From CAZVIK01 sp964627045 (GTDB lineage: Bacteria; Acidobacteriota; Terriglobia; Bryobacterales; Bryobacteraceae), in NCBI GenBank assembly GCA_964627045.1, contig CAZVIK010000028.1:1-29681 (forward strand): 29,681 nt of DNA. The letters run 5' to 3'. Both the position numbers and the translations under genes were made by a program. The notes under the pieces were generated by a model, which was not told the DNA's origin, made no database searches, and saw only the letters and a list, made by a program, of their open reading frames with translations. Every line of letters starts with the position of its first letter. The stretch's first letter is position 1. Shown here in pieces: positions 14,953 through 23,946 of this stretch.

Positions 14953-15574
14953 GGATCCAAGCCCTTCCTAACACCACAACCGCCAAGTACCCGTAGTAGG
15001 CGGCCAACAAGAACAAGACGAACCGGGCGACAACGGCCACCGGCTCGAATCGGCGCAGCAGCCCCACCGAAAGCGACGGAACAAACCACAAGGATGTTCC
15101 CACAAAAAAGAGGAGGAAGAATAGGAGCGCGCCGGGGAGAGTGGATCCCTCGACGGCGCGGACGCCGGCCGCCAAGAAGGGCGGACACAGGTTAAAGCCG
15201 GTGACCAGTCCGATGGCCGCCGGCGCCACTCCCCGGTATCGCCCGCAAAGCCCGCCGCAGGGCGCCGACGGCGCCTTCGGCAGAGAAAACGCGTAAACGC
15301 CCAACAGGACGGCCAGGCCAAGATTGGCAAAGCCGAACACCCAGACCCGCGTCGAGGGCGCCGCCGCCAGCGACAGACCAACGGCCCAGGCCAACACGGC
15401 GAATGCCAGGTAGCCGGCCAGCCGGCCCGCCAGGAACTCGGCGAGCACCAAGCCGGTGCGGCGCGCCGAACCGCGCTCGGCGGCCAGCGCCGGCAGCAAC
15501 ACCGGCCCGCAGGATGCCAGGCAAGCCGGACCGGAGGAGATTCCCAGGAGGAACGCCTCGGCCGGCAGGGTCAT
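14945..15574 (-). CDS. DsbD/SafE-like membrane protein with paired cysteines
   Basis: Polytopic membrane protein of 209 residues with about six hydrophobic segments, resembling the transmembrane DsbD_2 (CcdA-like, sometimes called sulfite exporter SafE) family. Conserved-looking cysteines are C18 and C22 in CLASCGP, and C130 in GFNLCPPF. A loop pair C106/C110 (CGGLC) is extra. In CcdA/DsbD proteins two membrane cysteines pass reducing power across the membrane, while related SafE/CcoA-neighbour proteins are linked to metal handling. Which applies here is unknown. It starts 10 bp after the oxidoreductase stop and overlaps the polyferredoxin start by 8 bp. Confidence 0.78.
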   Translation of the reverse strand: MTLPAEAFLLGISSGPACLASCGPVLLPALAAERGSARRTGLVLAEFLAGRLAGYLAFAVLAWAVGLSLAAAPSTRVWVFGFANLGLAVLLGVYAFSLPKAPSAPCGGLCGRYRGVAPAAIGLVTGFNLCPPFLAAGVRAVEGSTLPGALLFFLLFFVGTSLWFVPSLSVGLLRRFEPVAVVARFVLFLLAAYYGYLAVVVLGRAWIHA

Positions 15575-15584
15575 GTCGATGTCC

Positions 15585-16847
15585 CTAGGAGTAGCGCAGC
15601 TTTTCGGTCTTCGCGTCCCAGTACGTCTTCTTGTTGTTCTTCAGCGAAAGCGTCGCCATGTGGCCGGGAATGGCCGCAATCTGGCCTACGCGGGCCGGGG
15701 CGATGGGCTTCTCGTCGCCGCGGATCGACAGTAGGAAGTTGCGGATGTGCGCTTCCACGCTCGGGTTGTCCATCGGCTGCTTCACGTGGACTTCCTGGCG
15801 CGAGGTCACCTGCGGGAACCACTTCGCAATCGACCGCTGCGGGTAGAAATGCAGTTCGGTGCGGTTGAGAACCTCGATCATTCCCTCGTGGCCCATGAAC
15901 TGCTCGCCGTAGCCGAAGTGGTCGTTCTGGAAGAAGCAACTGTAGTTCAGGTGGAACTTGTCGGAGTACTCGTAGATGGCGCTCAGCGTGTCGGGCGCTT
16001 CGCGGTCGTCCGGTGGTCCCCAGGCGTAGATGCCGCCCGAGCACATGCAGGAGACCGGCACGGTCTTGCCGAGAACGAAATTGGCGGCGTCGGTCTGGTG
16101 GACCAGCAGGTCCGTCGAGATGCCCCCCGAGTAATCCCAGTAGTTGCGCCACTGGTAGTAACGGTTCTTATCGAACGGCCGTTTGGGGGCCGGGCCCAGG
16201 AAGCGCGTCCAATCAGAGTTGGAGGCGTCGGCATCGGCCGGAATCGCGTAGCGCCAGGGGGCGGAGGCTGAAGCGCTGGGGAAGTTGCGGTACCAGAAGG
16301 CGCGCACGTAGTGAACTTCGCCGATCATGCCCTGCGCCACCATCTCCTTGGCCTTCTGGTAGTGGGGATTGCTGCGATTCTGCGTGCCCACCTGGAGGAT
16401 CTTGCCGGAGGCTTCCGAAGCCTTCACGATGGCCGCACCCTCTTCGATGGTGTGGCCGATGGGCTTTTCGAGGTAGATGTGCTTGCCCGCCTTGATGGCG
16501 TCCATGGCCATGGGGTAGTGCAGGTGCTCGGGAGTCATGATGAACACGGCATCGATGGACTTGTCGGCAAGCATTTCCTTGTAGTCCACGTACGTCTTGG
16601 GAGTGTTCCCCCCCATGGTTTCGACGCGTTGTTTGCCGCGGGCGACGTAGCCGGTATAGGTGTCGCAGACGGCCACAATGCGGGCCAGGTCCTTGGAGCC
16701 GGCGTACATCCGCTCCATGCAGTAGTAACCGCGCGAGCCGGCGCCGATGAAGCCGGCGTTGATGACATCGTTTGCGCCCGCCAAGGGCAAGGCCGCAGCC
16801 GCCGCGGTGCCCGCCACAAAGCTCCGGCGCGTCAGATCCTGAGTCAT
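15585..16847 (-). CDS. Tat-exported Gfo/Idh/MocA-family oxidoreductase
   Basis: NAD(P)-dependent sugar-type oxidoreductase of 420 residues. The N-terminus RRSFVAGTAAAAALPLAG is a twin-arginine signal, so the folded protein, probably with bound cofactor, should be exported. The Rossmann fold starts at NAGFIGAGSRGYY (G-x-G-x-x-G). The catalytic EKP motif appears in KHIYLEKPIGHT. The C-terminal beta-sheet domain has the expected layout, including DLLVHQTDAANFVLG. Similar exported members are frequent in Acidobacteriota and Planctomycetes and often act on glycans, but the substrate here is unknown. A GGGAG site precedes the ATG. It may be co-transcribed with the SafE-like gene 10 bp downstream. 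Confidence 0.9.
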   Translation of the reverse strand: MTQDLTRRSFVAGTAAAAALPLAGANDVINAGFIGAGSRGYYCMERMYAGSKDLARIVAVCDTYTGYVARGKQRVETMGGNTPKTYVDYKEMLADKSIDAVFIMTPEHLHYPMAMDAIKAGKHIYLEKPIGHTIEEGAAIVKASEASGKILQVGTQNRSNPHYQKAKEMVAQGMIGEVHYVRAFWYRNFPSASASAPWRYAIPADADASNSDWTRFLGPAPKRPFDKNRYYQWRNYWDYSGGISTDLLVHQTDAANFVLGKTVPVSCMCSGGIYAWGPPDDREAPDTLSAIYEYSDKFHLNYSCFFQNDHFGYGEQFMGHEGMIEVLNRTELHFYPQRSIAKWFPQVTSRQEVHVKQPMDNPSVEAHIRNFLLSIRGDEKPIAPARVGQIAAIPGHMATLSLKNNKKTYWDAKTEKLRYS

Positions 16848-16873
16848 GATTTCACACTCCCAAGTCCATAATA

Positions 16874-19309
16874 CTACGGCATATCACCGAGCATTCCGCG
16901 GAGCGCCGCAGCGCTCGGGCCCGAGCCGGCGAACACGCTTTCCGGGTACCGCCGGAATTGCAGGATGTCGTTGTAGATCGTCACGGCCCTCTGGAGATTC
17001 AGACCCATCCCGGCCAGGTATTGGAGCCGGAGGTCGCCGTCGTGGTTGATGGCGGCTCCCTTCAGCCAGTCGCGGAGGTCGGGCGCGTGGGCGGCGTAGG
17101 TCCCCAAAAGATCGGCGGCCGAGTTGAACCCCACTTCGCTCATAGAGATGGCGGCGCGCTCGTATTCACGGCTGTCCAGGCGGCGTTGCACGCCGTCTAC
17201 ATCGATGGGACCGTTTCCGGCCTGGCCGATCAGAACGCTGTCGTAGCCGGCGCCGCTCACGTCGTTGCCCCACAGGGTGCCGTTCGGAAAGACCTGGAAA
17301 AAGGTGGCCAGTTCGGTCTTCACCGTTTCGGTGTTGCTTTCGTAAAGCGGCAGCCACTGCGAGATAAGCCCGCCCGGATTCAGGCGGCGGCGGCACATCT
17401 CGAAGTACTCGCGGGAATAGAGCGTGGCGCTGCCCTTCACCCAGGGGTGAATCGGGTCCGAGGTGATGATGTCGAACTTGTCCTTGGTGGTGAGGATGTA
17501 GTGCCGCGCGTCGTCGTAGACCACCTGCACGCGCCTGTCGTTGAGAACCTCGTAGTTCTCGCGGCTGAAGTACTTGGTGGCGATCTCCGGGATGCGGGGT
17601 TCGATTTCGCAGATGACGATCTTCTCGATGCCGGGGTACAGCACGAACGACCCCGCCGTTACGCCCGCCCCGAAGCCGACCACCAGGACGGTCTTGGGAT
17701 TCGGGTGCATCATCGCGGGCAGGTGGCCGAGCATCCGCTGCAGGCGCATGTCGTGCGGCTCGCTGGAGGCCTCGACCTTGCCGCTGACGTGAAACAGACG
17801 CTTGCCGTCGATCCACTCGGTGATGGCGATCGAGGCGTTCATGCCTTCGCTCACTTCGAGGATGGAAGAACTGCCGACCGATGTCAGCATCTGCCGGCCG
17901 TAGGCCACCACCTGCCACGGCAATCCGGGCACGGCCAACGCCAGCAGGGTGACAGCGACAACAACGGCGGCCACCGCCAGCGCCGGCGCCAATCTCCGCG
18001 CCGAGCGCCGCAGGGGACCAGCCAGGGCGAGCAGGGCCGACACCCCGGCCATAGCCACCAGAACCCGCTGCGAACGGTGGGTGCCGATCCCGGGAACCAG
18101 GATCAGGCTGAAGACCAGTGCGCCAAGGATCGCTCCAACGGTGTTCGCCGCGTACACGGTTCCCACCAACCGCCCGGGGTCTTTTCCCTTGACGGCCACC
18201 GCCGCCAGCGCCAGCGGGAAACTGGCGCCCCAAAGCAACGAGGCGGGCAACACCGCCCACATCACTCGGACCAGGTCCACCTGGAAGGTGTACCAGGGAC
18301 TGGAGGAGAGCGCCGAGTTCACCGGCCAATAGGGAAGGCTTCCGCTGATGACGAACGCCGCCCAGGCGGTAGCCGCCGCCAGCAGGAACTGGCAAATCCC
18401 GAGCGCCACACGCGGGTGTTTCGATTCTCCGGCCACCGCCGACCCGATGCCGCTGCCAATCCCGATGCCGATGAGAAACACCGCCAGGATGATCGAAAAC
18501 GTGTAGACCGTAGCACCCAGCATCAGAGAGAGCAGCCGCGTCCAGATCACCTCGGCCCCCAGCGCCGCCATCCCGGACAGGCCGATGACCAAGAACACCG
18601 CTCGCGTACCGGCGGTCCGCCCGCGTTCGGGCTCGGGCTCAGGATCGTCCCCCGGCTTGTAGGGCGCGATGCCAGCCAGTCCGAAACTGAGAAGCGCCAC
18701 GGCCGCGTTGATCAGCACGGCAACGTAGGTGGCAGTGGCCATGTCGTGGACGCGCAGCAGATAGAAGCCCGCCAGCAAACAGCCGAAAACCGCGCCCAGC
18801 GTGTTTCCGCCGTAAAAGAAACCTAGCCATGCCACGCCGCGCGGGGTTGACTCCACCCAGCGGGCGATCGCGGGAAGCGTCGCGCCCATGAGCATGGTCG
18901 GAACAAGCAGGCAAACGGCCGCGATCAAAGCCCGCACCAGGATGCCGGCTGGCCCGGCGCCTCCAATCGCCGCGTACACGCGGCTGGCCAAAGGCACCGC
19001 TCCCAGCAGCAGCAACCCGCAGACCCCGATCGCCAATTCGAGCAATCCGTAGACACGAAGTGGGTGCCAACGTCTTGACACAAAGCGGGATAGCAGGAGA
19101 CTTCCAAGGCACAGCCCACCCATGAACGTGCCTAAAAGCACGCCCAGCGAGACTCCCGACGACCCGACCACGAGTTCCAACAACTGGTACCAGACGACCT
19201 CGTAGGTCAGGGCCGCGCAACCGCTCCCGACAAACAGGATCGTCAGCCACGGCAGGAACCTGTTCAGGGCCGCGGGGGCGACAGCTTCTTCAACGTGTTG
19301 TGGGAGCAT
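16874..19309 (-). CDS. MFS-like membrane domain fused to spermidine synthase domain
   Basis: Fusion protein of 811 residues. The N-terminal ~480 residues hold 12 or more membrane helices of the fused-MFS/spermidine-synthase type, beginning LTILFVGSGCAALTYEVVWYQLL. The C-terminal part is an aminopropyltransferase-like Rossmann domain: VLVVGFGAGVTAGS (SAM loop), ICEIEPR, VVYDDARHY and IITSDPIHPWVKGSATLYSREYF. Soluble spermidine synthases are ~280 residues; the membrane fusion is common in several phyla and its real substrate is mostly unproven. A short helical tail follows the catalytic domain. The ATG at 19309 is preferred over an in-frame TTG at 19360. Confidence 0.87.
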   Translation of the reverse strand: MLPQHVEEAVAPAALNRFLPWLTILFVGSGCAALTYEVVWYQLLELVVGSSGVSLGVLLGTFMGGLCLGSLLLSRFVSRRWHPLRVYGLLELAIGVCGLLLLGAVPLASRVYAAIGGAGPAGILVRALIAAVCLLVPTMLMGATLPAIARWVESTPRGVAWLGFFYGGNTLGAVFGCLLAGFYLLRVHDMATATYVAVLINAAVALLSFGLAGIAPYKPGDDPEPEPERGRTAGTRAVFLVIGLSGMAALGAEVIWTRLLSLMLGATVYTFSIILAVFLIGIGIGSGIGSAVAGESKHPRVALGICQFLLAAATAWAAFVISGSLPYWPVNSALSSSPWYTFQVDLVRVMWAVLPASLLWGASFPLALAAVAVKGKDPGRLVGTVYAANTVGAILGALVFSLILVPGIGTHRSQRVLVAMAGVSALLALAGPLRRSARRLAPALAVAAVVVAVTLLALAVPGLPWQVVAYGRQMLTSVGSSSILEVSEGMNASIAITEWIDGKRLFHVSGKVEASSEPHDMRLQRMLGHLPAMMHPNPKTVLVVGFGAGVTAGSFVLYPGIEKIVICEIEPRIPEIATKYFSRENYEVLNDRRVQVVYDDARHYILTTKDKFDIITSDPIHPWVKGSATLYSREYFEMCRRRLNPGGLISQWLPLYESNTETVKTELATFFQVFPNGTLWGNDVSGAGYDSVLIGQAGNGPIDVDGVQRRLDSREYERAAISMSEVGFNSAADLLGTYAAHAPDLRDWLKGAAINHDGDLRLQYLAGMGLNLQRAVTIYNDILQFRRYPESVFAGSGPSAAALRGMLGDMP

Positions 19310-19394
19310 GGCTTGGTCCGGTCCGCTCGGGGGATGGCCGGGGGCAGACCTCGCACCCAAACACGCCCGCCGTCAAAAGGTGTTGAGACTAGAG

Positions 19395-19400
19395 ATTATA
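19395..19400 (-). promoter_or_regulatory. TATAAT -10 overlapping the end of the metF-type gene
   Basis: A perfect TATAAT on the minus strand overlaps the TAA stop of the methylenetetrahydrofolate reductase gene. It would start an 80-base leader for the spermidine-synthase fusion gene. No convincing -35 hexamer is seen, so this is a weak prediction. Confidence 0.25.
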
Positions 19401-21018
19401 GACGCTCCGCCGTCGCCCCCGCGTTACCCGCGGCGGCGGGCGCGCATCCAACATCCCTTCTTTTGTTGAGGTTATCGAGCCCCGCCAGGCGGTTGGCGAG
19501 GGCGTTAGTGCGGTCCAGACTCCAGTCACGCGGCGGGATGATGCAGCGGGCGAAGCGCCTGGGGTCTTCACCGGCGGCGCGCGACCCTTTGTAGACCAGG
19601 TTCCAGATGCAGGGCAACTCCGGGCGCGCTTCGCAGGTCCCGTCGGTACGCGAACCCCCGCACGGACCGTTCCGGAGCTCCTTGTAGCACCAGCGCATGG
19701 AGCAGCCGGCGTAGTTGAGGTGTTCCTGGATGCAGTCGCCGCAGCTCTGGCAACCGAGCGCCGCCTTCCGGTAGAGGCTCGATGGATCCAGCATCTTGGC
19801 CCAGACACAGTGGCGCCAGTCGCCGTTCTCACCGGACCTGAGGCGGGCGCGGAAAAAACGCGCACCGGGGGAATCCGAAGCGATGAGGTAACGGTGAACG
19901 ACGCGGGAGAACCTGTAGCCCAGCGACGGGTTGGCGTGGGTGCGCCCGGCCTGACAGTCGGCATGACCGTCGCTCAGGCCGTTACCGGCTGGCGGCAGGA
20001 GGTAGAACTCGCCCGGGTACTCGAAGACGAGTTCGTCCATACGTCCGCGCCAGTCCGGCCCGATGGCGCCGGCCCGGTCGCGGATCGCGAGGAAGTCGCG
20101 ATGCGACAGGCCAAACCCGCCGATGTGAGCGCCGGCGAAACCCAACTCCCGCACGGCGGCCACCATCAGGGCCGCGCGCTCCAGACGCTCGGGCTTCTTC
20201 TCTTTTTCCAGCCGCCTGACCAGCGCCTCGGGGACCACGCATCCGGCCAGTTCTCCCCGCTGCATCATGCGCGCGATGGTGGCGGTGGGAACGTAAACGT
20301 TGGCCAACACCGGGACGTGTGCCATCCCTTCGCGCTGCATGTACTGGCGGAGTTCGAAGAGCTTCCGGAGATTGAACCCAACCTGCGTGATGATGAACCG
20401 CGCGCCCGCCAGGATCTTCAGTTCGAGTTTGTAGAGCTGCATCATCAGATCGGGTTCGCGGACCTTGAAGGGGCTCACCACGGCGCCGGGAAAGAAATCG
20501 TAATGGGCCGTTCGCACGGTCCGCGGCCCGACCTTGAACTCCAGACCGTGGCGCATCGCCTCGATCAACGTGAGGATGAGGACCGAATCGAGATCGTGGA
20601 CCGGCTTACCCTTCCCAGCGAATCCTTCCTTTTGGGCGTCGCCGGTCAGGGCCAGGACGTTCGGCGCACCCATCCGGGCCAAGGAGTGCAGGCGGCCTTC
20701 CACAAACGAACGGTTTCCGTCCTTGCCCGTCAGGTGGGCAATCGCCGTAAGCCGGTGTTGCCGGACGAAGGAAAGGAATGCCTCGGGGGGCAGCGCCGGG
20801 TTGCCGCCGGGCAAGTCGGTTAGACTGACGACCTTTATCCCGCTGGATTCCGACGCCGCGTCGCGCACGAACGCTTCGGCCTCGGGCACGGCATGGTCGC
20901 GCCCGAGCACGAGTTCCGCGCTACAGAGGAACTCACCCCGGTCCAGTGCGGATCGCAGCTCGTCTTCCGAGCCGGTTGCACCGGCCGGCGCCAGCGGGTG
21001 AACGGGATCCATGGACAT
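19396..21018 (-). CDS. metF: Methylenetetrahydrofolate reductase, MetF-MetV fusion
   Basis: Cytoplasmic enzyme of folate one-carbon metabolism, 540 residues, reducing 5,10-methylene-THF to 5-methyl-THF. The N-terminal ~310 residues are the FAD-binding MetF barrel, with NVLALTGDAQ, ARFIITQVGFN and PVLANVYVP in the expected order. The C-terminal part is a Cys-rich MetV-like domain (residues about 422-470): LGCQSCGDC, AGCSMRWCYKELRNGPCGGS and the final Cys pair. MetV is a separate subunit in acetogens, where it binds zinc and supports MetF. The fused form suggests an electron donor route different from the 300-residue NADH-dependent enzyme. The formate-THF ligase gene lies 3.4 kb away. Confidence 0.9.
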   Translation of the reverse strand: MSMDPVHPLAPAGATGSEDELRSALDRGEFLCSAELVLGRDHAVPEAEAFVRDAASESSGIKVVSLTDLPGGNPALPPEAFLSFVRQHRLTAIAHLTGKDGNRSFVEGRLHSLARMGAPNVLALTGDAQKEGFAGKGKPVHDLDSVLILTLIEAMRHGLEFKVGPRTVRTAHYDFFPGAVVSPFKVREPDLMMQLYKLELKILAGARFIITQVGFNLRKLFELRQYMQREGMAHVPVLANVYVPTATIARMMQRGELAGCVVPEALVRRLEKEKKPERLERAALMVAAVRELGFAGAHIGGFGLSHRDFLAIRDRAGAIGPDWRGRMDELVFEYPGEFYLLPPAGNGLSDGHADCQAGRTHANPSLGYRFSRVVHRYLIASDSPGARFFRARLRSGENGDWRHCVWAKMLDPSSLYRKAALGCQSCGDCIQEHLNYAGCSMRWCYKELRNGPCGGSRTDGTCEARPELPCIWNLVYKGSRAAGEDPRRFARCIIPPRDWSLDRTNALANRLAGLDNLNKRRDVGCAPAAAGNAGATAERL

Positions 21019-21130
21019 TTTCCGGACCTATCAGCATAAACCCGAAGCGGCGGCCGCCGCAGGGAGCGCATAAGGTACGTACGGGAATGCGGCGCCGGAG
21101 TGTTGTTGCCCCGTAGCGCGGCGTAGGAGA

Positions 21131-23791
21131 ATGCCAGTTAGGATGGATGCACCGGCGGGAGTGACGGTCTTGGCGCAGCGCCTCCGCCTCCATGCGGATG
21201 CGACGCCAAACGCCGCGGCGATTCTCGCGCCAGGCCGTTCGCCGTTAACCTGGGCCGCGCTGTGGAACCACATAGAGCGGATCTCTGCCACGATGGCCGG
21301 GGCGGGCTTGGGACCCGGCGACGTGGTGGCAGCCGCAGTGCCGGACATCGAACTGCTGACCGCGTTCCTGGGCGTCAACCCGGTCTGCGGTTTTGCACCG
21401 TTGAACCCCGGCTTGAAGGAAGGCGAGTTCGAGTCAAGCCTGCGCACGCTGGCTCCGCAGGCATTGCTGGTTCCCGAGGGGCCCGAACCCCCGGCGGGCC
21501 GGGCCGCGAAGGCTCTTGGCATCGCCGTATACCGGGTCCGCCGCGCTGCCGGCGGCGAAGCCGGATTATTTGAGATCGCCGGCTTGACGGCGAAGGGCGG
21601 GCCGATTGGTGAACCAGAGCTTTCCTCGTTGGCGCTCGTGATGCTGACTTCGGCGACCACCGGGCGCGCCAAGGGGGTCTGCATGGCGCGCTCCCATCTG
21701 CACGAGATCATGGGGGCCATGTTCCACTCCCTGCACCTGGACGGCGCCGACCGGTTTCTGAGCATGATGCCGTTGTTCCATCTGCAAGGATTGCTGTCGG
21801 CCGCGGGCCAGTTGATGGCGGGTGGGAGCGTCGCATGCGCCTCTCCCTTCGACGCGGGCCGTTTTTCCGCCTGGGCCGAGGAGTATCGTCCAACCTGGTA
21901 CACGGGCGGGCCGGCGCTGCACCGTTCGGTCCTGGCGCTGTGCCGGGAAAAGCCGGAGGTGGCGCGCCGTCTGCCGCTGCGGCTGGTCCGCTCCATCGGG
22001 GCGGCCCTTTCCCCGGCTCTGCTCGCGGAACTGGAGGCGACCTTCGGCGTGCCTGTGATTGAGGGCTACGGGCTCACCGAGGCGGGCACGGTAACCACGA
22101 CGCCGCTGTCACCCTACGCATGCAAACCCGGATCGGCCGGGATTCGTATCCGTCCCGGCGTCGAGATCATGGACGAGGCCGGCCAGTTGCTGCCTCAGGG
22201 CCGGACCGGCGAGATCGTGCTCCGCGGGCCCAACGTCATCCGTGAATACCGTCACGACCCGGTGGCGACCGCCGGGGCATTCCGAAACGGGTGGTTCCGC
22301 ACCGGAGACCTGGGACGCTTCGACGAGGACGGGTACCTGTTCGTCACCGGCAGGATCAAGGAAATGATCAATCGCGGCGGGGAGAAGATTCTGCCCGGGG
22401 AGATAGACGAGGCGGTCCTCTCCCACCCGGGCGTGGCCGATGCCGCGGCGTTTCGCATTCCGCATCCACAGTTGGGCGACGATGTTGCGGTGGCCGTGGT
22501 GCCGCGCGCCGGCGCTGCGCTGGACGAAGCGGAGATCCGCAGCTTCCTGACGCCGAAACTCGCCGCGTTCAAGATCCCGCGCGTGATCCGGTTCGTCGCG
22601 TGCCTCCCGAAGAGCGCGACCGGCAAGCCCCAGCGCGCCAGTCTCACCGAGCAGTACGCGGAGTTTCGCAAGGTTTGCGAATCCAAGTGCGCGGCCGTCG
22701 CGCCACGGACCGAAGACGAGCGAAAACTGGCCTCCATCTGGTCGGCGGCGCTGGGCGTTCCGGTTCCGTCGGTCGATTCGGATTTCTTCGAACTGGGCGG
22801 CCACTCGCTGGCCGCCACCAGGGTGATCGCCCGGATCGGCGAGGCTTTCGGGGTGAAACTGCCGCAGGACGCGCTGCTCGGCGCCCCGACGCTGCGCCAA
22901 CAGTGCGACCTGGTTCGGAAACGGTGCAGCGCCGGGAACGGCGTGCTGGTCATCCAATCGGAGGGTTCCTCCCCGGCGTTCTTCATGGTCCGCCCGCTCA
23001 CGGTTTTTCGCCCGCTGTTTGCGCGCCTCGGCACGGAACGTCCTATCGTCGGCCTTCCACTGCCAGCGGCGGAGCAACTTGGCGGCCGCGCGGGTTGGCG
23101 GGAGATCGCGCGCTCGCTGATTTCGGCCATGCGCGGCTACCAGCCCGCCGGGCCGTACTACATCGGAGGATGGTGCGCCGACGGGGTGATCGCGTTTGAG
23201 ATGGCGCAGCAACTGGCGGCCGAAGGTGAAACCGTCGCATTCCTGGGCCTGTTCGATACTCCCTGCCCAGCCATATTCCGCTCCCACTCCCGGAGACGCG
23301 GCTGGCGGGTGGCCTGGAGCACGCTTCTTTGGCAAGCCCGCTTCCAATGGGCTAGCCTGCGCCAACTCGGGCGAAAAGAGGTCCCCGCGTACGTGTATGG
23401 ACGGACAATGGCGCTGTCTCGCCACTTGGCCGATGGGCTTCGGACCCGGCTGGGGATTCGGCGGCGCGATTCGCGCGTATGGCTCGGCGATCACGTTCCG
23501 TCGGGGATGCGCCTGCGGGTCAGCACGTACGAGTGCCGCCCGTACTCGGGCCCACTCACGCTCTTCTGCGCAGAAGGTGCCCGCAGTGCAGGATTCGCCG
23601 ATTCGCCGGCGTATGGCTGGCAACCTTTCGCCACGCAAGGCGTGAGCGTTCATTCGGTGCCTGGAGACCACATCACGATGTTCCTGGAGCCCAACGTGGA
23701 GAGGTTAACTCGGCTATTGAACAGCGAACTGGCCGGCGCCGCATCGCCTGCCGCTGCTACCACACCCCTCTCCGCCACGGGAGGCGCCTGA
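21131..23791 (+). CDS. NRPS-like adenylation-carrier-thioesterase protein (A-T-TE)
   Basis: Three-domain protein of 886 residues that should activate a carboxylic acid, load it on its carrier and release it. The AMP-ligase domain (about 10-515) has MLTSATTGRAKGV, GYGLTEAGT, FRTGDLGRFDEDGYLFVTGR and the Lys of KSATGKPQR. The carrier domain has DFFELGGHSLAA with the phosphopantetheine Ser559. The thioesterase has GGWCADG, where Cys682 replaces the usual Ser. D709 lies 27 residues later and H847 in PGDHITM, completing the triad. There is no condensation domain. Start: ATG at 21131, or 12 bases later; a TAGGAG lies just upstream of the first. Confidence 0.88.
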   Translation: MPVRMDAPAGVTVLAQRLRLHADATPNAAAILAPGRSPLTWAALWNHIERISATMAGAGLGPGDVVAAAVPDIELLTAFLGVNPVCGFAPLNPGLKEGEFESSLRTLAPQALLVPEGPEPPAGRAAKALGIAVYRVRRAAGGEAGLFEIAGLTAKGGPIGEPELSSLALVMLTSATTGRAKGVCMARSHLHEIMGAMFHSLHLDGADRFLSMMPLFHLQGLLSAAGQLMAGGSVACASPFDAGRFSAWAEEYRPTWYTGGPALHRSVLALCREKPEVARRLPLRLVRSIGAALSPALLAELEATFGVPVIEGYGLTEAGTVTTTPLSPYACKPGSAGIRIRPGVEIMDEAGQLLPQGRTGEIVLRGPNVIREYRHDPVATAGAFRNGWFRTGDLGRFDEDGYLFVTGRIKEMINRGGEKILPGEIDEAVLSHPGVADAAAFRIPHPQLGDDVAVAVVPRAGAALDEAEIRSFLTPKLAAFKIPRVIRFVACLPKSATGKPQRASLTEQYAEFRKVCESKCAAVAPRTEDERKLASIWSAALGVPVPSVDSDFFELGGHSLAATRVIARIGEAFGVKLPQDALLGAPTLRQQCDLVRKRCSAGNGVLVIQSEGSSPAFFMVRPLTVFRPLFARLGTERPIVGLPLPAAEQLGGRAGWREIARSLISAMRGYQPAGPYYIGGWCADGVIAFEMAQQLAAEGETVAFLGLFDTPCPAIFRSHSRRRGWRVAWSTLLWQARFQWASLRQLGRKEVPAYVYGRTMALSRHLADGLRTRLGIRRRDSRVWLGDHVPSGMRLRVSTYECRPYSGPLTLFCAEGARSAGFADSPAYGWQPFATQGVSVHSVPGDHITMFLEPNVERLTRLLNSELAGAASPAAATTPLSATGGA

Positions 23792-23832
23792 TTCGCCGGA
23801 CCGCTCGCCCGCCTCTTCGCCCAACCTAGCCG

Positions 23833-23842
23833 NNNNNNNNNN
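23833..23842. other. Assembly gap with duplicated, low-quality flank
   Basis: Ten N. The right flank opens with homopolymer runs (10 G at 23852-23861, 16 C at 23883-23898). It then repeats the left flank: 13 bases ending ACCTAGCCG are identical at 23820-23832 and 23941-23953, and the ~30 bases before them are similar. This is a contig-end overlap, not a real gap. Joined, the two convergent genes here would end about 34 bp apart. Confidence 0.85.
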
Positions 23843-23946
23843 TACCGGTCAGGGGGGGGGGCCCATTCCCGGCGCTGTGATACCCCCCCCCCCCCCCCAC
23901 GGGGGGGCCAGTTTTGCCGGTCCGCACCGCCGCCAATTAGCCCAAC

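Noticed and set aside
16958..18826. Plus-strand frame of 622 codons opposite the spermidine-synthase fusion
   Set aside because: Composition (Arg, Gln, His, Gly) is that of an antisense frame in GC-rich DNA; the minus-strand gene has real catalytic motifs and membrane helices.
22109..23671. Minus-strand frame of 520 codons opposite the A-T-TE gene
   Set aside because: Antisense shadow; no domain or start signal, while the plus strand carries all adenylation, carrier and thioesterase motifs.
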